This document shows, one piece after another, positions 1 to 8,586 of a DNA stretch of 52,398 nucleotides. The notes beneath the pieces are model-generated. The model saw only the letters and a program-made list of their open reading frames with translations. It searched no databases and was not told where the DNA came from. The stretch lies in assembly GCA_014804005.1 (NCBI GenBank), contig JAAVAP010000020.1, positions 1-52,398 on the forward strand, given 5' to 3'. Within the stretch, counting starts at the first letter, position 1; each line of letters opens with the position of its first letter. The translations under genes were made by a program, and so were the position numbers. The DNA is from Treponema sp. Lineage in GTDB: Bacteria > Spirochaetota > Spirochaetia > Treponematales > Treponemataceae.

Positions 1-120
1 TTAATAGTCTATTACGTAGGTTTTTAACAGTCCATAACGGAGGTTTTCAATCATTGAAAATCGCATGTTTTGCGTTCCATAAAGCACTCTGCCAATGATT
101 GATTTTCTTGCTTCGTAAGA
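1..120. repeat. degenerate 23-24 bp intergenic repeats (left end)
   Basis: Units starting at about 1, 21, 44 and 68 begin with a T-run and share words such as AACAGTCCATAACGG and the palindrome TTTTCAATCATTGAAAA (44-60). The same word family recurs in register at 47117-47208. No coding signal is seen here. Confidence 0.55.
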
Positions 121-166
121 TACCTTGATTTTAGATTATAATTGCGATACCAAAGTTTGCGCCCAC

Positions 167-195
167 TTTACTTTTTCCTTGACTTGCGCTATACT
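167..195 (+). promoter_or_regulatory. sigma70-type promoter for the acyltransferase gene
   Basis: TTTACT (167-172), a 17-bp spacer and TATACT (190-195), with the start codon about 34 bp further on at 229. Confidence 0.5.
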
Positions 196-228
196 TTTTA
201 AAAATCAATTTTGTGCGGGGAATGAAAA

Positions 229-1149
229 ATGGGGCCGACACTTATTCAGCGATATTCAAGCTATTTTGAGGCAATCAAAAGCAATTCCATGGCAGCGGCG
301 AAAATCGACGAAAGCAATATTTATCAAGAAGCGAATTTGAAAAACCGCCAAATCATGTGGGATATGATTGGAGAGTACGCGCTCAAAGGCTCGGGTCTTG
401 GCAACGTGGAAAATTTCCGCGAATTTTTCAAGCAAGTAAATGAAGGAAAACGCGGGCTTATTTTGAGCGAGCATTACACGAATTTGGATTTGCCGGAAAC
501 GATTTATTTTTTGGAAAAAAACGGCGAAAAATGGGCGGAAGAATTTTCAAAGAAAATCGTCGCCATCGCGGGAATGAAACTCAACGAATCCGATCCGACC
601 GTGCGCGCTTTCACCGAGGCGTTCACGCGCATCGTGATTTATCCGACTCGTTCGCTCAACAAAGTTGAAAGCAAAGAAGAAATTTCCGAGGAAGAAAAAA
701 AGGCCGAAGAAATGAAGGCGCGGAAAATCAACCTCGCGGCGATGCGTACGATGGACGAATGCAAAAAGCGCGGCGAAGTGATTTTGGTTTATCCGGCAGG
801 AACGCGCTACCGCGAAGGCAAGCCCGAAACGAAACGCGGCTTGCGCGAAATCGACAGCTACTTGCGGCTTTTCGACATAATGATTTTGGTTTCGATAAAC
901 GGAAATTGCCTTCGCATAAATCCCGCAAATCCCGACAACATGCTTTTTGACACGCTCGAAAAAGACATCGTTTTGCATACGGCAAGCCCCGTCATAAATT
1001 GCAAAGAATTCCGCAACGGCGTTTTGAACGCGCTTCCGCCCGAAACGGAAGACCCGAAGCAAAAGACCGTGGATCGTGTGATGGAATTGCTGGAAAAGCA
1101 GCACGACGAAGTAGAGCCAAAGCGACTTGAAATGCTGAAAAATTCCTGA
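229..1149 (+). CDS. PlsC-like 1-acylglycerol-3-phosphate acyltransferase family protein
   Basis: This 306-residue protein carries the acyltransferase HX4D motif as HYTNLD (His82, Asp87) and a YPAGTR block (188-193) that corresponds to the FPEGTR substrate-binding motif of PlsC-type enzymes. These enzymes transfer an acyl chain to (acyl)glycerol phosphate at the inner face of the membrane during phospholipid synthesis. A lysine- and glutamate-rich insertion (about 145-170) separates the two motifs, and no clear transmembrane helix is visible, so attachment may be peripheral. The ATG at 229 lies behind a GGGG stretch and a good promoter. The gene converges on pepF. Family assignment is firm; whether the substrate is glycerol-3-phosphate, lysophosphatidate or another acceptor is not visible. 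Confidence 0.75.
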   Translation: MGPTLIQRYSSYFEAIKSNSMAAAKIDESNIYQEANLKNRQIMWDMIGEYALKGSGLGNVENFREFFKQVNEGKRGLILSEHYTNLDLPETIYFLEKNGEKWAEEFSKKIVAIAGMKLNESDPTVRAFTEAFTRIVIYPTRSLNKVESKEEISEEEKKAEEMKARKINLAAMRTMDECKKRGEVILVYPAGTRYREGKPETKRGLREIDSYLRLFDIMILVSINGNCLRINPANPDNMLFDTLEKDIVLHTASPVINCKEFRNGVLNALPPETEDPKQKTVDRVMELLEKQHDEVEPKRLEMLKNS

Positions 1150-1172
1150 AGCCATTTTATTGCAAGGCGAAT

Positions 1173-1196
1173 CCTTGCGGACAAAATCCGCAAAGG
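1173..1196. terminator. stem-loop between convergent genes
   Basis: CCTTGCGGA (1173-1181) pairs with TCCGCAAAGG (1187-1196) with a one-base bulge, between the acyltransferase and pepF stop codons. A second small stem (AATCC/GGATT) follows near 1202-1216. There is no long T-run, so the termination role is tentative. Confidence 0.35.
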
Positions 1197-1230
1197 TTGC
1201 AAATCCGATTCGGGATTGTAACGCGCTTTC

Positions 1231-3036
1231 CTAGAGCAACTGCCTTTCCAGCTCGTCAACGATTTGCGAGAATTTGTCCAGCGCGGATTGAATCGGCTCC
1301 GCGCTTTCCATGTCCACGCCCGCCACTTTCAGCGACTCAATCGGATAACGCGAGCCTCCTGATTTCAAGAACGCAAAATAATCGTCGCGCTCGGTTTTGC
1401 CGCCCGAGCAAACTCTTTCCGCCAAAGCCAACGCCGCGCTGATTCCCGTGGCGTATTTGTAGACGTAGAACGCGGAATAAAAATGCGGAATGCGCAGGCC
1501 TTCCATGTCGCTCGAATCTTCAAAATGCATTTCAGGGCCGAAATATTGTTCAAGCAATTCGCGGTAAGTTTTTCGCAAAACTGGCGCGGTGAGCGGCGTG
1601 CCGCCTTCGACAAGCTCGTGGCATTTCAGCTCGTATTCGGCGAACATCGTCTGGCGGTGAAGCGTCGCCAAAATGTCGGAAGCGCGCATCGCCAAAAGAT
1701 AATTTTTCATCGCAGAATCATTCGCGTTTTTGAGCAAGTGGCGGAAAATCAATTCCTCATTGAACGTGGACGCCACTTCCGCTTCGAAAATCGTGTAGTT
1801 GTATTGCATGAACGGATTCGACTTCGCGCTGTAATATGAATGCATCGAATGTCCGCCTTCGTGCGCGATCGTAAAGACATCGCGTATAATCGAATCCTTG
1901 TAATTCAGCAGAATGTACGGATAGCTCGTGTACGCGCCCGAAGAGAACGCGCCGCTTCGTTTGCCTTGGTTTTCGTAGCGATCCACCCAGCCGCCTTTTA
2001 GCCCCGCACAAAGCGTGTCCGTGTATTCGCTTCCGAGCGGCGCGAGGGCTTCGCGGCAAATTTCCACGGCCTCGTCGTAAGAAGTTTTCGTCTGAACGTC
2101 CTTCACAAGCGGAACGTAAACGTCGTAATGGCGAAGTTCCTCCACGCCCAAAACGCGCTTTCGGATTGAATAATATTTGTGAAGCGCGGGAAAATTCTTG
2201 TGGACTGTTTCAATCAAATTCAGATAGACATTTTCAGGAACCTTGTTTCCGAACAAAGCCGCGTTCAAACTTGACTTGTAGCCGCGAGCGCGCGATTCGA
2301 AAACGTCCTGATTGACACTGCCAGCGTACAGATTCGCAAGCGTGTTTTGATGCTGCTCGAAAACGCCGTAGAATTGCTTGTAAGTTTTTTCGCGAACGGC
2401 GCGGTCGGGATTTTCCAAAAATTCTGTCCAAGTCGTCTGAGTGAGCGGCAATTTTTTTCCATCCACTTCGACGCTTCCGAACAAATTGTTCAAGTCAACG
2501 TTTTCCATCACGCTGAAAGTCTTGTACGCGGTCAAAGCGGCTTCGCCTTGAAGCGCGAGAATGCGCTCTTCCTTTTCGCTCAAAATGTGCTCGCGCGCGT
2601 GAAGCAATTTTTGTATGAAAATTTTGTAGTCGGAAAAATCATCGCGCTCAATCCACGCAGAAATTTTTTCCTGCGGAATCGCCGCCAATTCCGAATCGAA
2701 AAAGCTCGTTTGCGCCGAAGCCTTCGTGCTCGCCATGTTCGCGCGACCTTCCATGTCCGCGGCGCGTTCGTCGGACTCGTCGGCGTTGTGCATTAGGCTC
2801 GCGTAGTTGTCCACAAGTTCCACATTTTTCCAAAGTGCCTCATACGCCTTGAGAGCCGCAAGCAGAGTCTCCGCGCACTCGCCGAGCCTTCCCTGAAATT
2901 GCGCCACAGCATCCGCGTCGCGCTCAATTTGCGAAAGCGCGGTTTCCCAATCAGAATCATTTTTAAAAAGCGTGGACAAATCCCACTTGTCGCTTTGCGG
3001 AATTTCACTTCGCAAAGGAATTTTTTCGTCTTTCAT
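1231..3036 (-). CDS. pepF: oligoendopeptidase F (M3 metallopeptidase)
   Basis: The 601-residue protein is the usual length for PepF, a cytoplasmic zinc peptidase that trims short peptides. The zinc motif HEGGH (HEXXH) sits near residue 390 in the context FTIAHEGGHSMHSYYS, followed by the glutamate-containing FEAEVASTFNEE segment expected to supply the third ligand. The N-terminal half has the helical PepF_N character. The ATG at 3036 is 9 nt from a -10 box (TTGAAA-17-TAGTAT on the minus strand), implying an almost leaderless message, and no Shine-Dalgarno is evident. The gene is divergent from the SH3 lipoprotein, with interleaved promoters. The family call is confident. Confidence 0.92.
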   Translation of the reverse strand: MKDEKIPLRSEIPQSDKWDLSTLFKNDSDWETALSQIERDADAVAQFQGRLGECAETLLAALKAYEALWKNVELVDNYASLMHNADESDERAADMEGRANMASTKASAQTSFFDSELAAIPQEKISAWIERDDFSDYKIFIQKLLHAREHILSEKEERILALQGEAALTAYKTFSVMENVDLNNLFGSVEVDGKKLPLTQTTWTEFLENPDRAVREKTYKQFYGVFEQHQNTLANLYAGSVNQDVFESRARGYKSSLNAALFGNKVPENVYLNLIETVHKNFPALHKYYSIRKRVLGVEELRHYDVYVPLVKDVQTKTSYDEAVEICREALAPLGSEYTDTLCAGLKGGWVDRYENQGKRSGAFSSGAYTSYPYILLNYKDSIIRDVFTIAHEGGHSMHSYYSAKSNPFMQYNYTIFEAEVASTFNEELIFRHLLKNANDSAMKNYLLAMRASDILATLHRQTMFAEYELKCHELVEGGTPLTAPVLRKTYRELLEQYFGPEMHFEDSSDMEGLRIPHFYSAFYVYKYATGISAALALAERVCSGGKTERDDYFAFLKSGGSRYPIESLKVAGVDMESAEPIQSALDKFSQIVDELERQLL

Positions 3037-3045
3037 AATGAAAAT

Positions 3046-3074
3046 ATACTATCATAAAACCTTGTAGGTTTCAA
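3046..3074 (-). promoter_or_regulatory. pepF promoter, near-leaderless
   Basis: Reading leftward: TTGAAA (complement of 3069-3074), 17 bp, TAGTAT (complement of 3046-3051). Only 9 nt separate the -10 box from the ATG at 3036. Confidence 0.6.
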
Positions 3075-3090
3075 CAGAATTTGCTATAAT
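3062..3090 (+). promoter_or_regulatory. promoter for the SH3 lipoprotein gene
   Basis: TTGTAG (3062-3067), 17 bp, TATAAT (3085-3090). It overlaps the oppositely oriented pepF promoter, so the two polymerase sites should exclude each other. The predicted leader before the ATG at 3226 is about 130 nt. Confidence 0.6.
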
Positions 3091-3225
3091 GTCGAAACAC
3101 GATGAACGGAATTTTTTCGAAGAAATTTCGTTTTGACGAAGAGTCCGCGTTGAAACAATGCGTGAATTTTTATTTTGGATTTTCGCGCTTTGCCGCAAAA
3201 TTCGAAAATACGGAGAATGAATTTT

Positions 3226-4545
3226 ATGAATTTCAAACGACGATTTTTTTTCATTGCCGCAATTTTTTTGTGCGTGATTTCGCTGGAATCTTGTCGCCGT
3301 TCAATCGGCTATTCGATTTTGCTTTGGGACATTCCCGAAAAAAATCTTCAAGACGGACAAATCGTAAAAGTTCATTTTAAATCGAATATCGGGCATGTCT
3401 ACATAATCGCACTTCCCGGCACAAACGAAAATTACGAAGTCCCAATTTGGCAGCTTACGAATCCGCAGCCGAAAAAAAAGGCTGAGACCGACGCGACGCG
3501 CTACAAGGAATTCCAGCATCAATACGCGCGAATCAAAATCGACGGGCTTCCTGTTCGCGCCGAAGCGGTGAACACTTCCAAGCAAGTCTATCGTTTACAT
3601 AAAAATGAAACTGTGAAAATTCTTTACAAGGGGCGCGGGCAGGACGTAATCATGACGGACGGCTCAAAGCTTGAGGGTGAATGGCTTTGCGTTCTCACTG
3701 ACGGCGGCACTGAAGGTTGGTGCTTTTCTCACAACCTCGCGCTTTTTACGACTGGAGCGGGGGGAGAAATTGTTTCGGGCGAAATTGTGGAAAATAATTC
3801 GGAAGAAGAAGACGCTCTTTTAAACCAAGTGCTTGATGCGAAATGGTATCCCGAAAGCTACACGCAGATGCTCGCCGAAAATATAATCGACTTGCAGACA
3901 ATCAAGGCGAATGCCGCTTTTGATCCGGGCGCGCAAAGCGGAACGATTTCAATCAACGTGAACGATAGAATTCGCAGCGCGAAATTCGATGGCGTGAAAA
4001 AAATCAGCGACAAATTCTACGACTTCACCGGAACGCCGTTTCAAATGATCGTGAACAATGCGGACAAAATCGTCGTGAATTATACGGGAACTGAAAACAA
4101 GCCCGAATCGTATACATTCGTAACGATCGACAGCGACTACAATATTCCGCGCCTCATAAAGGCGGAACAAGAACGCCGCTCGAACGAAATGCAAAAACTT
4201 TACAATGTCGATTCTTTCACGTCAAAAAATTTCGGCACGTTGACTTTTACGGATTTGGATTCTTTCACTTGGAGCAAATTTTCCGCCCTTGTTCCGAACA
4301 TAATTTCAAAGCGCTCGCGCGGAAAAGGAAGCGTTTCGATAAAATATTTGATTTCGAAAAATTTGCTTCAAAGATTCGACGGAATGCTCACATTCAATTT
4401 TGAAGGCGCGGAAAGCGAAGTGAATTTTTTCTACAAGCATTCGAACAATTCGCTCGAACTCGAAGACGCAAGCGAAGCGACTATAAAAAACAACATCGCG
4501 ATTTCGCGCGGAAAAAATCCGACTGTCTTGACTTTCGAAAAATAA
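3226..4545 (+). CDS. SH3-domain lipoprotein, function unknown
   Basis: The chosen ATG (3226) follows GGAG at 3211-3214 and immediately opens a lipoprotein signal: basic MNFKRR, a hydrophobic core FFFIAAIFLCVI and a lipobox-like SLESC. An in-frame reading from 3175 would bury the signal and is unlikely. The mature protein contains a bacterial SH3-like segment (about residues 107-170: PVRAEAVNTSKQVYRL to GWCFSHNLALF) that in exported proteins often binds peptidoglycan or peptides. The remaining C-terminal 250 residues match no family I recognise. It probably sits on the periplasmic side of a membrane as a lipid-anchored protein of about 439 residues. Function cannot be named. Confidence 0.7.
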   Translation: MNFKRRFFFIAAIFLCVISLESCRRSIGYSILLWDIPEKNLQDGQIVKVHFKSNIGHVYIIALPGTNENYEVPIWQLTNPQPKKKAETDATRYKEFQHQYARIKIDGLPVRAEAVNTSKQVYRLHKNETVKILYKGRGQDVIMTDGSKLEGEWLCVLTDGGTEGWCFSHNLALFTTGAGGEIVSGEIVENNSEEEDALLNQVLDAKWYPESYTQMLAENIIDLQTIKANAAFDPGAQSGTISINVNDRIRSAKFDGVKKISDKFYDFTGTPFQMIVNNADKIVVNYTGTENKPESYTFVTIDSDYNIPRLIKAEQERRSNEMQKLYNVDSFTSKNFGTLTFTDLDSFTWSKFSALVPNIISKRSRGKGSVSIKYLISKNLLQRFDGMLTFNFEGAESEVNFFYKHSNNSLELEDASEATIKNNIAISRGKNPTVLTFEK

Positions 4546-4560
4546 TTTTAAAATTGCAAA

Positions 4561-4596
4561 AAGGAGAAAAGCCCGAAGGCTTTCGATTTAAAAATG
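4561..4596 (+). promoter_or_regulatory. Shine-Dalgarno separated from the start by a hairpin
   Basis: AAGGAG (4561-4566) is 27 nt before the only plausible ATG (4594), too far for normal initiation. Between them AAAGCC (4568-4573) and GGCTTT (4578-4583) form a 6-bp stem with a CGAA loop. Folding would bring the ribosome site to about 11 nt from the start. Confidence 0.4.
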
Positions 4597-6579
4597 GCGT
4601 TCATTCAATTTTCGAAAATTTCTCTCGCATTCGGCGACCGCGACATTCTCAAGGATGTTTCGGTGAATCTGAAAACTGGAACGAAGGCCGCACTCACAGG
4701 CGCGAACGGCGCGGGAAAATCCACGCTGATAAAAATTATGGCTGGGCTTGTTGAGCCGGATTCGGGAAAACGAACGGCGCAGAGCGGAGCGAGAATCGCG
4801 TATCTTCCGCAATCGGGTCTAACGCATCGCGGCCGCACGCTCAAAGAAGAAGCCGACCTCGCGTTCGATTACGGCTACAAGATTCAAAATCAAATCGAAG
4901 AAATCGGCGAAAAACTAAAGCAAATTCCGTCCGAAAATGTGTCGGCGCAAAACGCACTTTTGGAACAACATTCCGCGCTGATGGAAACGCTTGAAAATTC
5001 AGGCTGGTATCGCCGCGAATCTTTGGCGGAAAGCGTTTTGCTTGGACTTGGTTTTTCGCGCAACGATTTCGAAAAAATGACCGACGCATTTTCCGGCGGC
5101 TGGCAAATGCGAATCGCGCTTGCAAAGGCTTTGATGCAGCAGCCCGACATTTTGCTTTTGGACGAGCCGACGAATTATCTTGACATTGAGGCGCGCGCTT
5201 GGCTCGAAGATTTTTTGCAAAAATATTCGGGCGCGTTTTTGCTCGTAAGCCATGACAGATATTTTCTTGACGTTACGATAAATGAAGTGTACGAGCTTTT
5301 CAATGGCGAGCTGAAATGTTATCCAGGAAATTTTTCGCATTACGAAAAAGTGCGCGAGCTTGAATTGCAAACTTTGATTGCCGCTTACAAAAAGCAGCAG
5401 GAAGAAATCGAGCATTTGCAATCGTTCGTGGACAGATTCAGATACAAGGCGACGAAGGCTGTTCAAGCGCAGGAGCGGCAAAAGCAGCTCGACAAAATTG
5501 TGCGCATTGAAATTCCTGAATCGCTCAAAAAAATTCATTTTAAATTTCCAGCGGCTCCTCATTCTGGCCGTCTCGTTTTGCAATTGGATTCAGTTACAAA
5601 ATCTTATGACGGAAAAACGAACGTGCTTTCCAATCTCGATTTGACAATAGAAAACGGCGAGCGAGTTGTGGCGGTCGGAAAAAACGGCGCGGGAAAATCC
5701 ACGTTGCTCAGAATCATTTCCGAACAAGACAAAAATTTTTCTGGAACGATGACGCTTGGAACTGGCGTGCAAATCGGATATTTCAGCCAAGACAGCGCGG
5801 AAACAATTTGCGGCGCAGAAACTGTTTTGCAATACATCGAAAATTCTTGTCCGCTCGAACTCGTGCCAAAAGCGCGCGACATGCTCGGCGCGTTTTTGTT
5901 TCGTGGCGACGACGTTTTTAAAAGCCTTGACGTTTTGAGCGGTGGCGAAAAAAGCAGAATCTCTCTTTTGAAATTATTGTTGCGCCCCGTGAATTTTCTC
6001 GTGCTCGACGAGCCGACAAACCATTTGGACATGCATTCGAAAGACGTGTTGCTCGACGCGCTCAAAGATTTTGGCGGCACGGTGATTTTCGTGAGCCACG
6101 ATCACGCGTTCATTCAAAATCTTGCGACGCGCGTAATTGAACTTTCGCCGGGACATTGCAGGAATTTTGTGGGCGACTACGAATATTATTTGGGCAGAAT
6201 CGAAGACGAAAAAAATGGAACTGTCGGTCATTTCAGTTTTGGAACACAATCAGCAGAAAAAAAATCAGGGAAAATTCCAGTTTCAAATTCCGCCGCGAAC
6301 GAAGGCGCAAAGCAAAAATCCGCAGGCGCGATAAAATGGGAAGAAGAAAAACGCCGCGCATCCGAGCGGCGCAAAATCGAACGGCAAGTGGAAAAATTGG
6401 AAGCGCAAATTGCCGCCAAAGAAAACGAAAAAAAATCGCTCGAAGAAAAATTGGCAGAACCTGAAATTTATTCCAACGGCGAAAGGGCGAAAGAAGTGCA
6501 ACGCAAAATCGCCGCGCTTGCCGAAGAACTGGAAAGCCTCAATGCGGAATGGGAATCGGCGGCGGAAATGTTGGGATAA
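4594..6579 (+). CDS. ABC-F family ATPase
   Basis: The 661-residue protein has two ABC ATPase domains and no membrane segment, the ABC-F architecture of soluble ribosome-associated ATPases that act at the E site or in antibiotic protection. Domain 1 (about 3-240) has Walker A GANGAGKST, signature SGGWQMRIALA and LLLDEPTNYLD; domain 2 (about 330-540) has GKNGAGKST, LSGGEKSRIS and LVLDEPTNHLD. The interdomain helical linker is basic and contains FVDRFRYKATKAVQAQERQKQLDK. A coiled-coil tail (about 590-660) is rich in Lys and Glu, as in Uup or YdiF relatives. The exact subfamily cannot be decided by eye. Its leader is unusual, with a hairpin between the ribosome site and the ATG. Confidence 0.88.
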   Translation: MAFIQFSKISLAFGDRDILKDVSVNLKTGTKAALTGANGAGKSTLIKIMAGLVEPDSGKRTAQSGARIAYLPQSGLTHRGRTLKEEADLAFDYGYKIQNQIEEIGEKLKQIPSENVSAQNALLEQHSALMETLENSGWYRRESLAESVLLGLGFSRNDFEKMTDAFSGGWQMRIALAKALMQQPDILLLDEPTNYLDIEARAWLEDFLQKYSGAFLLVSHDRYFLDVTINEVYELFNGELKCYPGNFSHYEKVRELELQTLIAAYKKQQEEIEHLQSFVDRFRYKATKAVQAQERQKQLDKIVRIEIPESLKKIHFKFPAAPHSGRLVLQLDSVTKSYDGKTNVLSNLDLTIENGERVVAVGKNGAGKSTLLRIISEQDKNFSGTMTLGTGVQIGYFSQDSAETICGAETVLQYIENSCPLELVPKARDMLGAFLFRGDDVFKSLDVLSGGEKSRISLLKLLLRPVNFLVLDEPTNHLDMHSKDVLLDALKDFGGTVIFVSHDHAFIQNLATRVIELSPGHCRNFVGDYEYYLGRIEDEKNGTVGHFSFGTQSAEKKSGKIPVSNSAANEGAKQKSAGAIKWEEEKRRASERRKIERQVEKLEAQIAAKENEKKSLEEKLAEPEIYSNGERAKEVQRKIAALAEELESLNAEWESAAEMLG

Positions 6580-6631
6580 AAAATGCCGCAAACTCGTCTT
6601 TCACGCCAAGCCTTTGCATAACCGAAGTGTA

Positions 6632-6934
6632 TCAATCATGTGTCCTCATTCTCCTGCCTATCTCAAAGTCAATGTAGGCTTTCAGTTCCTTTTCTAGCTC
6701 CGTTTTCAGGTCGTTCTGCGGCGCGTCAAGTGCGAAAAGTTCTGCGGGCTGAATGCGGAAATACTCGATAATTCGGTTCAAGTTGTCTGCTCCAAGCCAA
6801 TTCTGCTTTGTCTCTGTCTTTGCGATGGTCTCCTTGCTCACGCCGATTGCCTCAGCCAACTGCTCCTGATTTATGCCGCGCGAAGCCCGAAGCCGCTTTA
6901 AATTCTTTGCGAGTGCGTCCCGAATATCCTTCAT
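6632..6934 (-). CDS. XRE-family helix-turn-helix regulator
   Basis: This 100-residue protein is a minimal Cro/CI-type repressor fold: LKRLRASRGINQEQLAEAIGVSKETIAKTE is the canonical five-helix DNA-binding segment, with the recognition helix around VSKETIAKTE. The tail is short, acidic and amphipathic (LKTELEKELKAYIDFEIGRRMRTHD) and may dimerise. It is divergently transcribed from the CotH lipoprotein gene across a 21-bp-arm inverted repeat, the arrangement expected of a repressor controlling itself and its neighbour. Codon use (CTG and CGG more common) resembles CotH and not ABC-F, suggesting the pair arrived together. Target and ligand are unknown. Confidence 0.8.
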   Translation of the reverse strand: MKDIRDALAKNLKRLRASRGINQEQLAEAIGVSKETIAKTETKQNWLGADNLNRIIEYFRIQPAELFALDAPQNDLKTELEKELKAYIDFEIGRRMRTHD

Positions 6935-6975
6935 AGCAAAAAGAATACGTCAAAAAATCTGTTTTTTGGATGTAA

Positions 6976-7043
6976 TTTAACTTTAATAATTGTACTTATA
7001 CTTTACTTTAAAATGAATTTTTAGTACAATTATTAAAGTTAAA
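6976..7043. promoter_or_regulatory. 21-bp-arm inverted repeat holding divergent promoters
   Basis: Arms 6976-6996 and 7023-7043 are perfect reverse complements around a 26-bp spacer. The right arm contains TACAAT (7025-7030), preceded at 17 bp by TTTACT (7002-7007), giving a rightward promoter for CotH. The left arm contains the mirror TACAAT (complement of 6989-6994) with TTCATT (complement of 7012-7017) 17 bp away for XRE. The dyad therefore overlaps both -10 boxes and is a good operator candidate for the XRE protein. Confidence 0.55.
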
Positions 7044-7088
7044 CGGTAGTTTTACAGTATTTATTCTTCATCCAAATAGGAGAGACAA

Positions 7089-8303
7089 ATGATTTTTAAG
7101 ACAGATTTTAAGCTAAAGACAACGATCATTGCGATTTTTGCGCTGACCATCTTTTTTGCCTGTGACGGTAATTCGCCCGATGACGGAACGAAAGCCACCG
7201 CCATAAAACCGGTGCCCGTGCTTTCCGTTATGACTCCCGGCGAAATGGAGATAACGTCAAAAGAAGATTGGGTGAAGGGCGCGTCTCTGTCGCTTTCGGG
7301 AGCGGCGGACGAAGGGTGGGATTTCAGTGCCGTGACGGCAAGCATCCGGGGGCGGGGAAACTCAACGTGGGCGCAGCCCAAAAAGCCGTATGCCCTCAAG
7401 CTCGACAAAAAGCGGGGGATTATGGGAATGCCAGAACACAAGCGGTGGGTTCTGATTGCAAATTATCTCGACAATTCTTTCATGCGGAACTGCATGGCGT
7501 TTTATCTGAGCCGTCAGCTTGAGGCGGACTATACCGTGCGCGGCGAATTCGTCATGCTGAACTTGAACGGGGCAGACAAAGGGCTGTACTGGCTGGGCGA
7601 GGCAATCAAGCCGGACAAGAATCGCGTGGACATCGATGAAGACGAGGATTTTCTGCTTGAGCTTGACGTATATTACGATGAGGCATGGAAATTCAGGTCA
7701 GCGGTAAAGCAACTTCCCTATATGATAAAGAATGACGATGCCATGACGGACGGGCGGCTGGAGACCTTGCAAGAGAAAATAACCGTGCTTGAGCAGGCAT
7801 TGTATCCTGCGGACGGCGGTGCGCCCGACGAGTCGTATCTGCGGATGCTTGACATAGATTCTTGGGTGAAATTCTATCTCGTGAATGAACTTATGAGCAA
7901 CGGCGAGCTGGGACATCCCAAAAGTTGCTATCTGACGTTCACCACGGCTGATTCGCTGCTGAAAGCAGGCCCTGTCTGGGACTTTGACTGGGCATCGCTC
8001 TCACAGACAGGGTGTACGCTTACGAATACATTGTATTACGACGCGCTGTTCAAGTCTCCGACTTTCAGAGCGCGGCTGAAAGAAATTTGGGATGAATGTT
8101 GCGGAAATATCAACATAGCAGGGGAAATCAAACGCCTTCGGGACACGATAGATGAGGCGCAGCTGGCAGACGCGGCAATCTGGGGAACGCACCTTGACCC
8201 GTCCGGCATTCCGCGCGACAGCTTTGACGCGTATGTTGATTTTCTGCAAGAAACGCTGTGCAAGAAATACGCTGCCGTAGACCGCATGATACAGCAGTTG
8301 TAA
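7089..8303 (+). CDS. CotH-kinase-family lipoprotein
   Basis: The 404-residue protein begins with a lipoprotein signal (hydrophobic TTIIAIFALTIFF ending in the lipobox-like FFAC) and then a CotH-like domain: IRGRGNSTW, KKPYALKLDKK, ILIANYLDNSFMRN-type, YWLGEAIKPDKNRVDI and the metal-site-like VWDFDWA. CotH proteins are atypical protein kinases; in Bacillus they act on spore coat proteins, and exported homologues occur widely in gut bacteria with unknown substrates. AGGAGA lies 7 nt before the ATG. No coat or partner gene is adjacent; the only linked gene is the divergent XRE regulator. A terminator follows at 8406-8444. Codon usage differs from flanking core genes, consistent with transfer. 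Confidence 0.8.
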   Translation: MIFKTDFKLKTTIIAIFALTIFFACDGNSPDDGTKATAIKPVPVLSVMTPGEMEITSKEDWVKGASLSLSGAADEGWDFSAVTASIRGRGNSTWAQPKKPYALKLDKKRGIMGMPEHKRWVLIANYLDNSFMRNCMAFYLSRQLEADYTVRGEFVMLNLNGADKGLYWLGEAIKPDKNRVDIDEDEDFLLELDVYYDEAWKFRSAVKQLPYMIKNDDAMTDGRLETLQEKITVLEQALYPADGGAPDESYLRMLDIDSWVKFYLVNELMSNGELGHPKSCYLTFTTADSLLKAGPVWDFDWASLSQTGCTLTNTLYYDALFKSPTFRARLKEIWDECCGNINIAGEIKRLRDTIDEAQLADAAIWGTHLDPSGIPRDSFDAYVDFLQETLCKKYAAVDRMIQQL

Positions 8304-8586
8304 GACTCTTTTGTATCGACATTTTTTTGAAAAAAAGTAATCAACCAAAGCAAAAAACAGTTATAGTTATAGTTATAGTTATAGCAATATCCATTATACA
8401 CAAGCAATCGCAAGCGGCGCGAATTTGCATCGCTTGCGATTTTTCACCGCCTAATCTGCCATTTTTTCCACAAAATCCATATTTCGCTTATTTCAGATTT
8501 GTAGCAATAGAAGAACACGCCGCGCTTAAGCAGCCCGAACACCGTTATGATTAAAAATTTCTTTAAAAAACTCGTATCATATTTGC
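8304..8586. other. intergenic region with hexamer repeat and terminator
   Basis: No gene is seen. It holds four perfect tandem copies of TTATAG (8361-8384), the CotH terminator at 8406-8444, and a possible -10 box TATCAT (8575-8580) just before the helicase start. Confidence 0.5.
8406..8444 (+). terminator. Rho-independent terminator after CotH
   Basis: AATCGCAAGCG (8406-8416) pairs perfectly with CGCTTGCGATT (8431-8441) and is followed by a T-run to 8444. Confidence 0.7.

Noticed and set aside
3102..3380. Possible 92-residue leaderless protein starting 12 bp after the SH3 promoter
   Set aside because: Its sequence is a shifted reading of the lipoprotein gene with no recognisable character, and the lipoprotein frame has a clear signal peptide and ribosome site.
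8361..8384. Four TTATAG copies as a phase-variable promoter element
   Set aside because: The repeat lies between the CotH stop and its terminator, not in a promoter.
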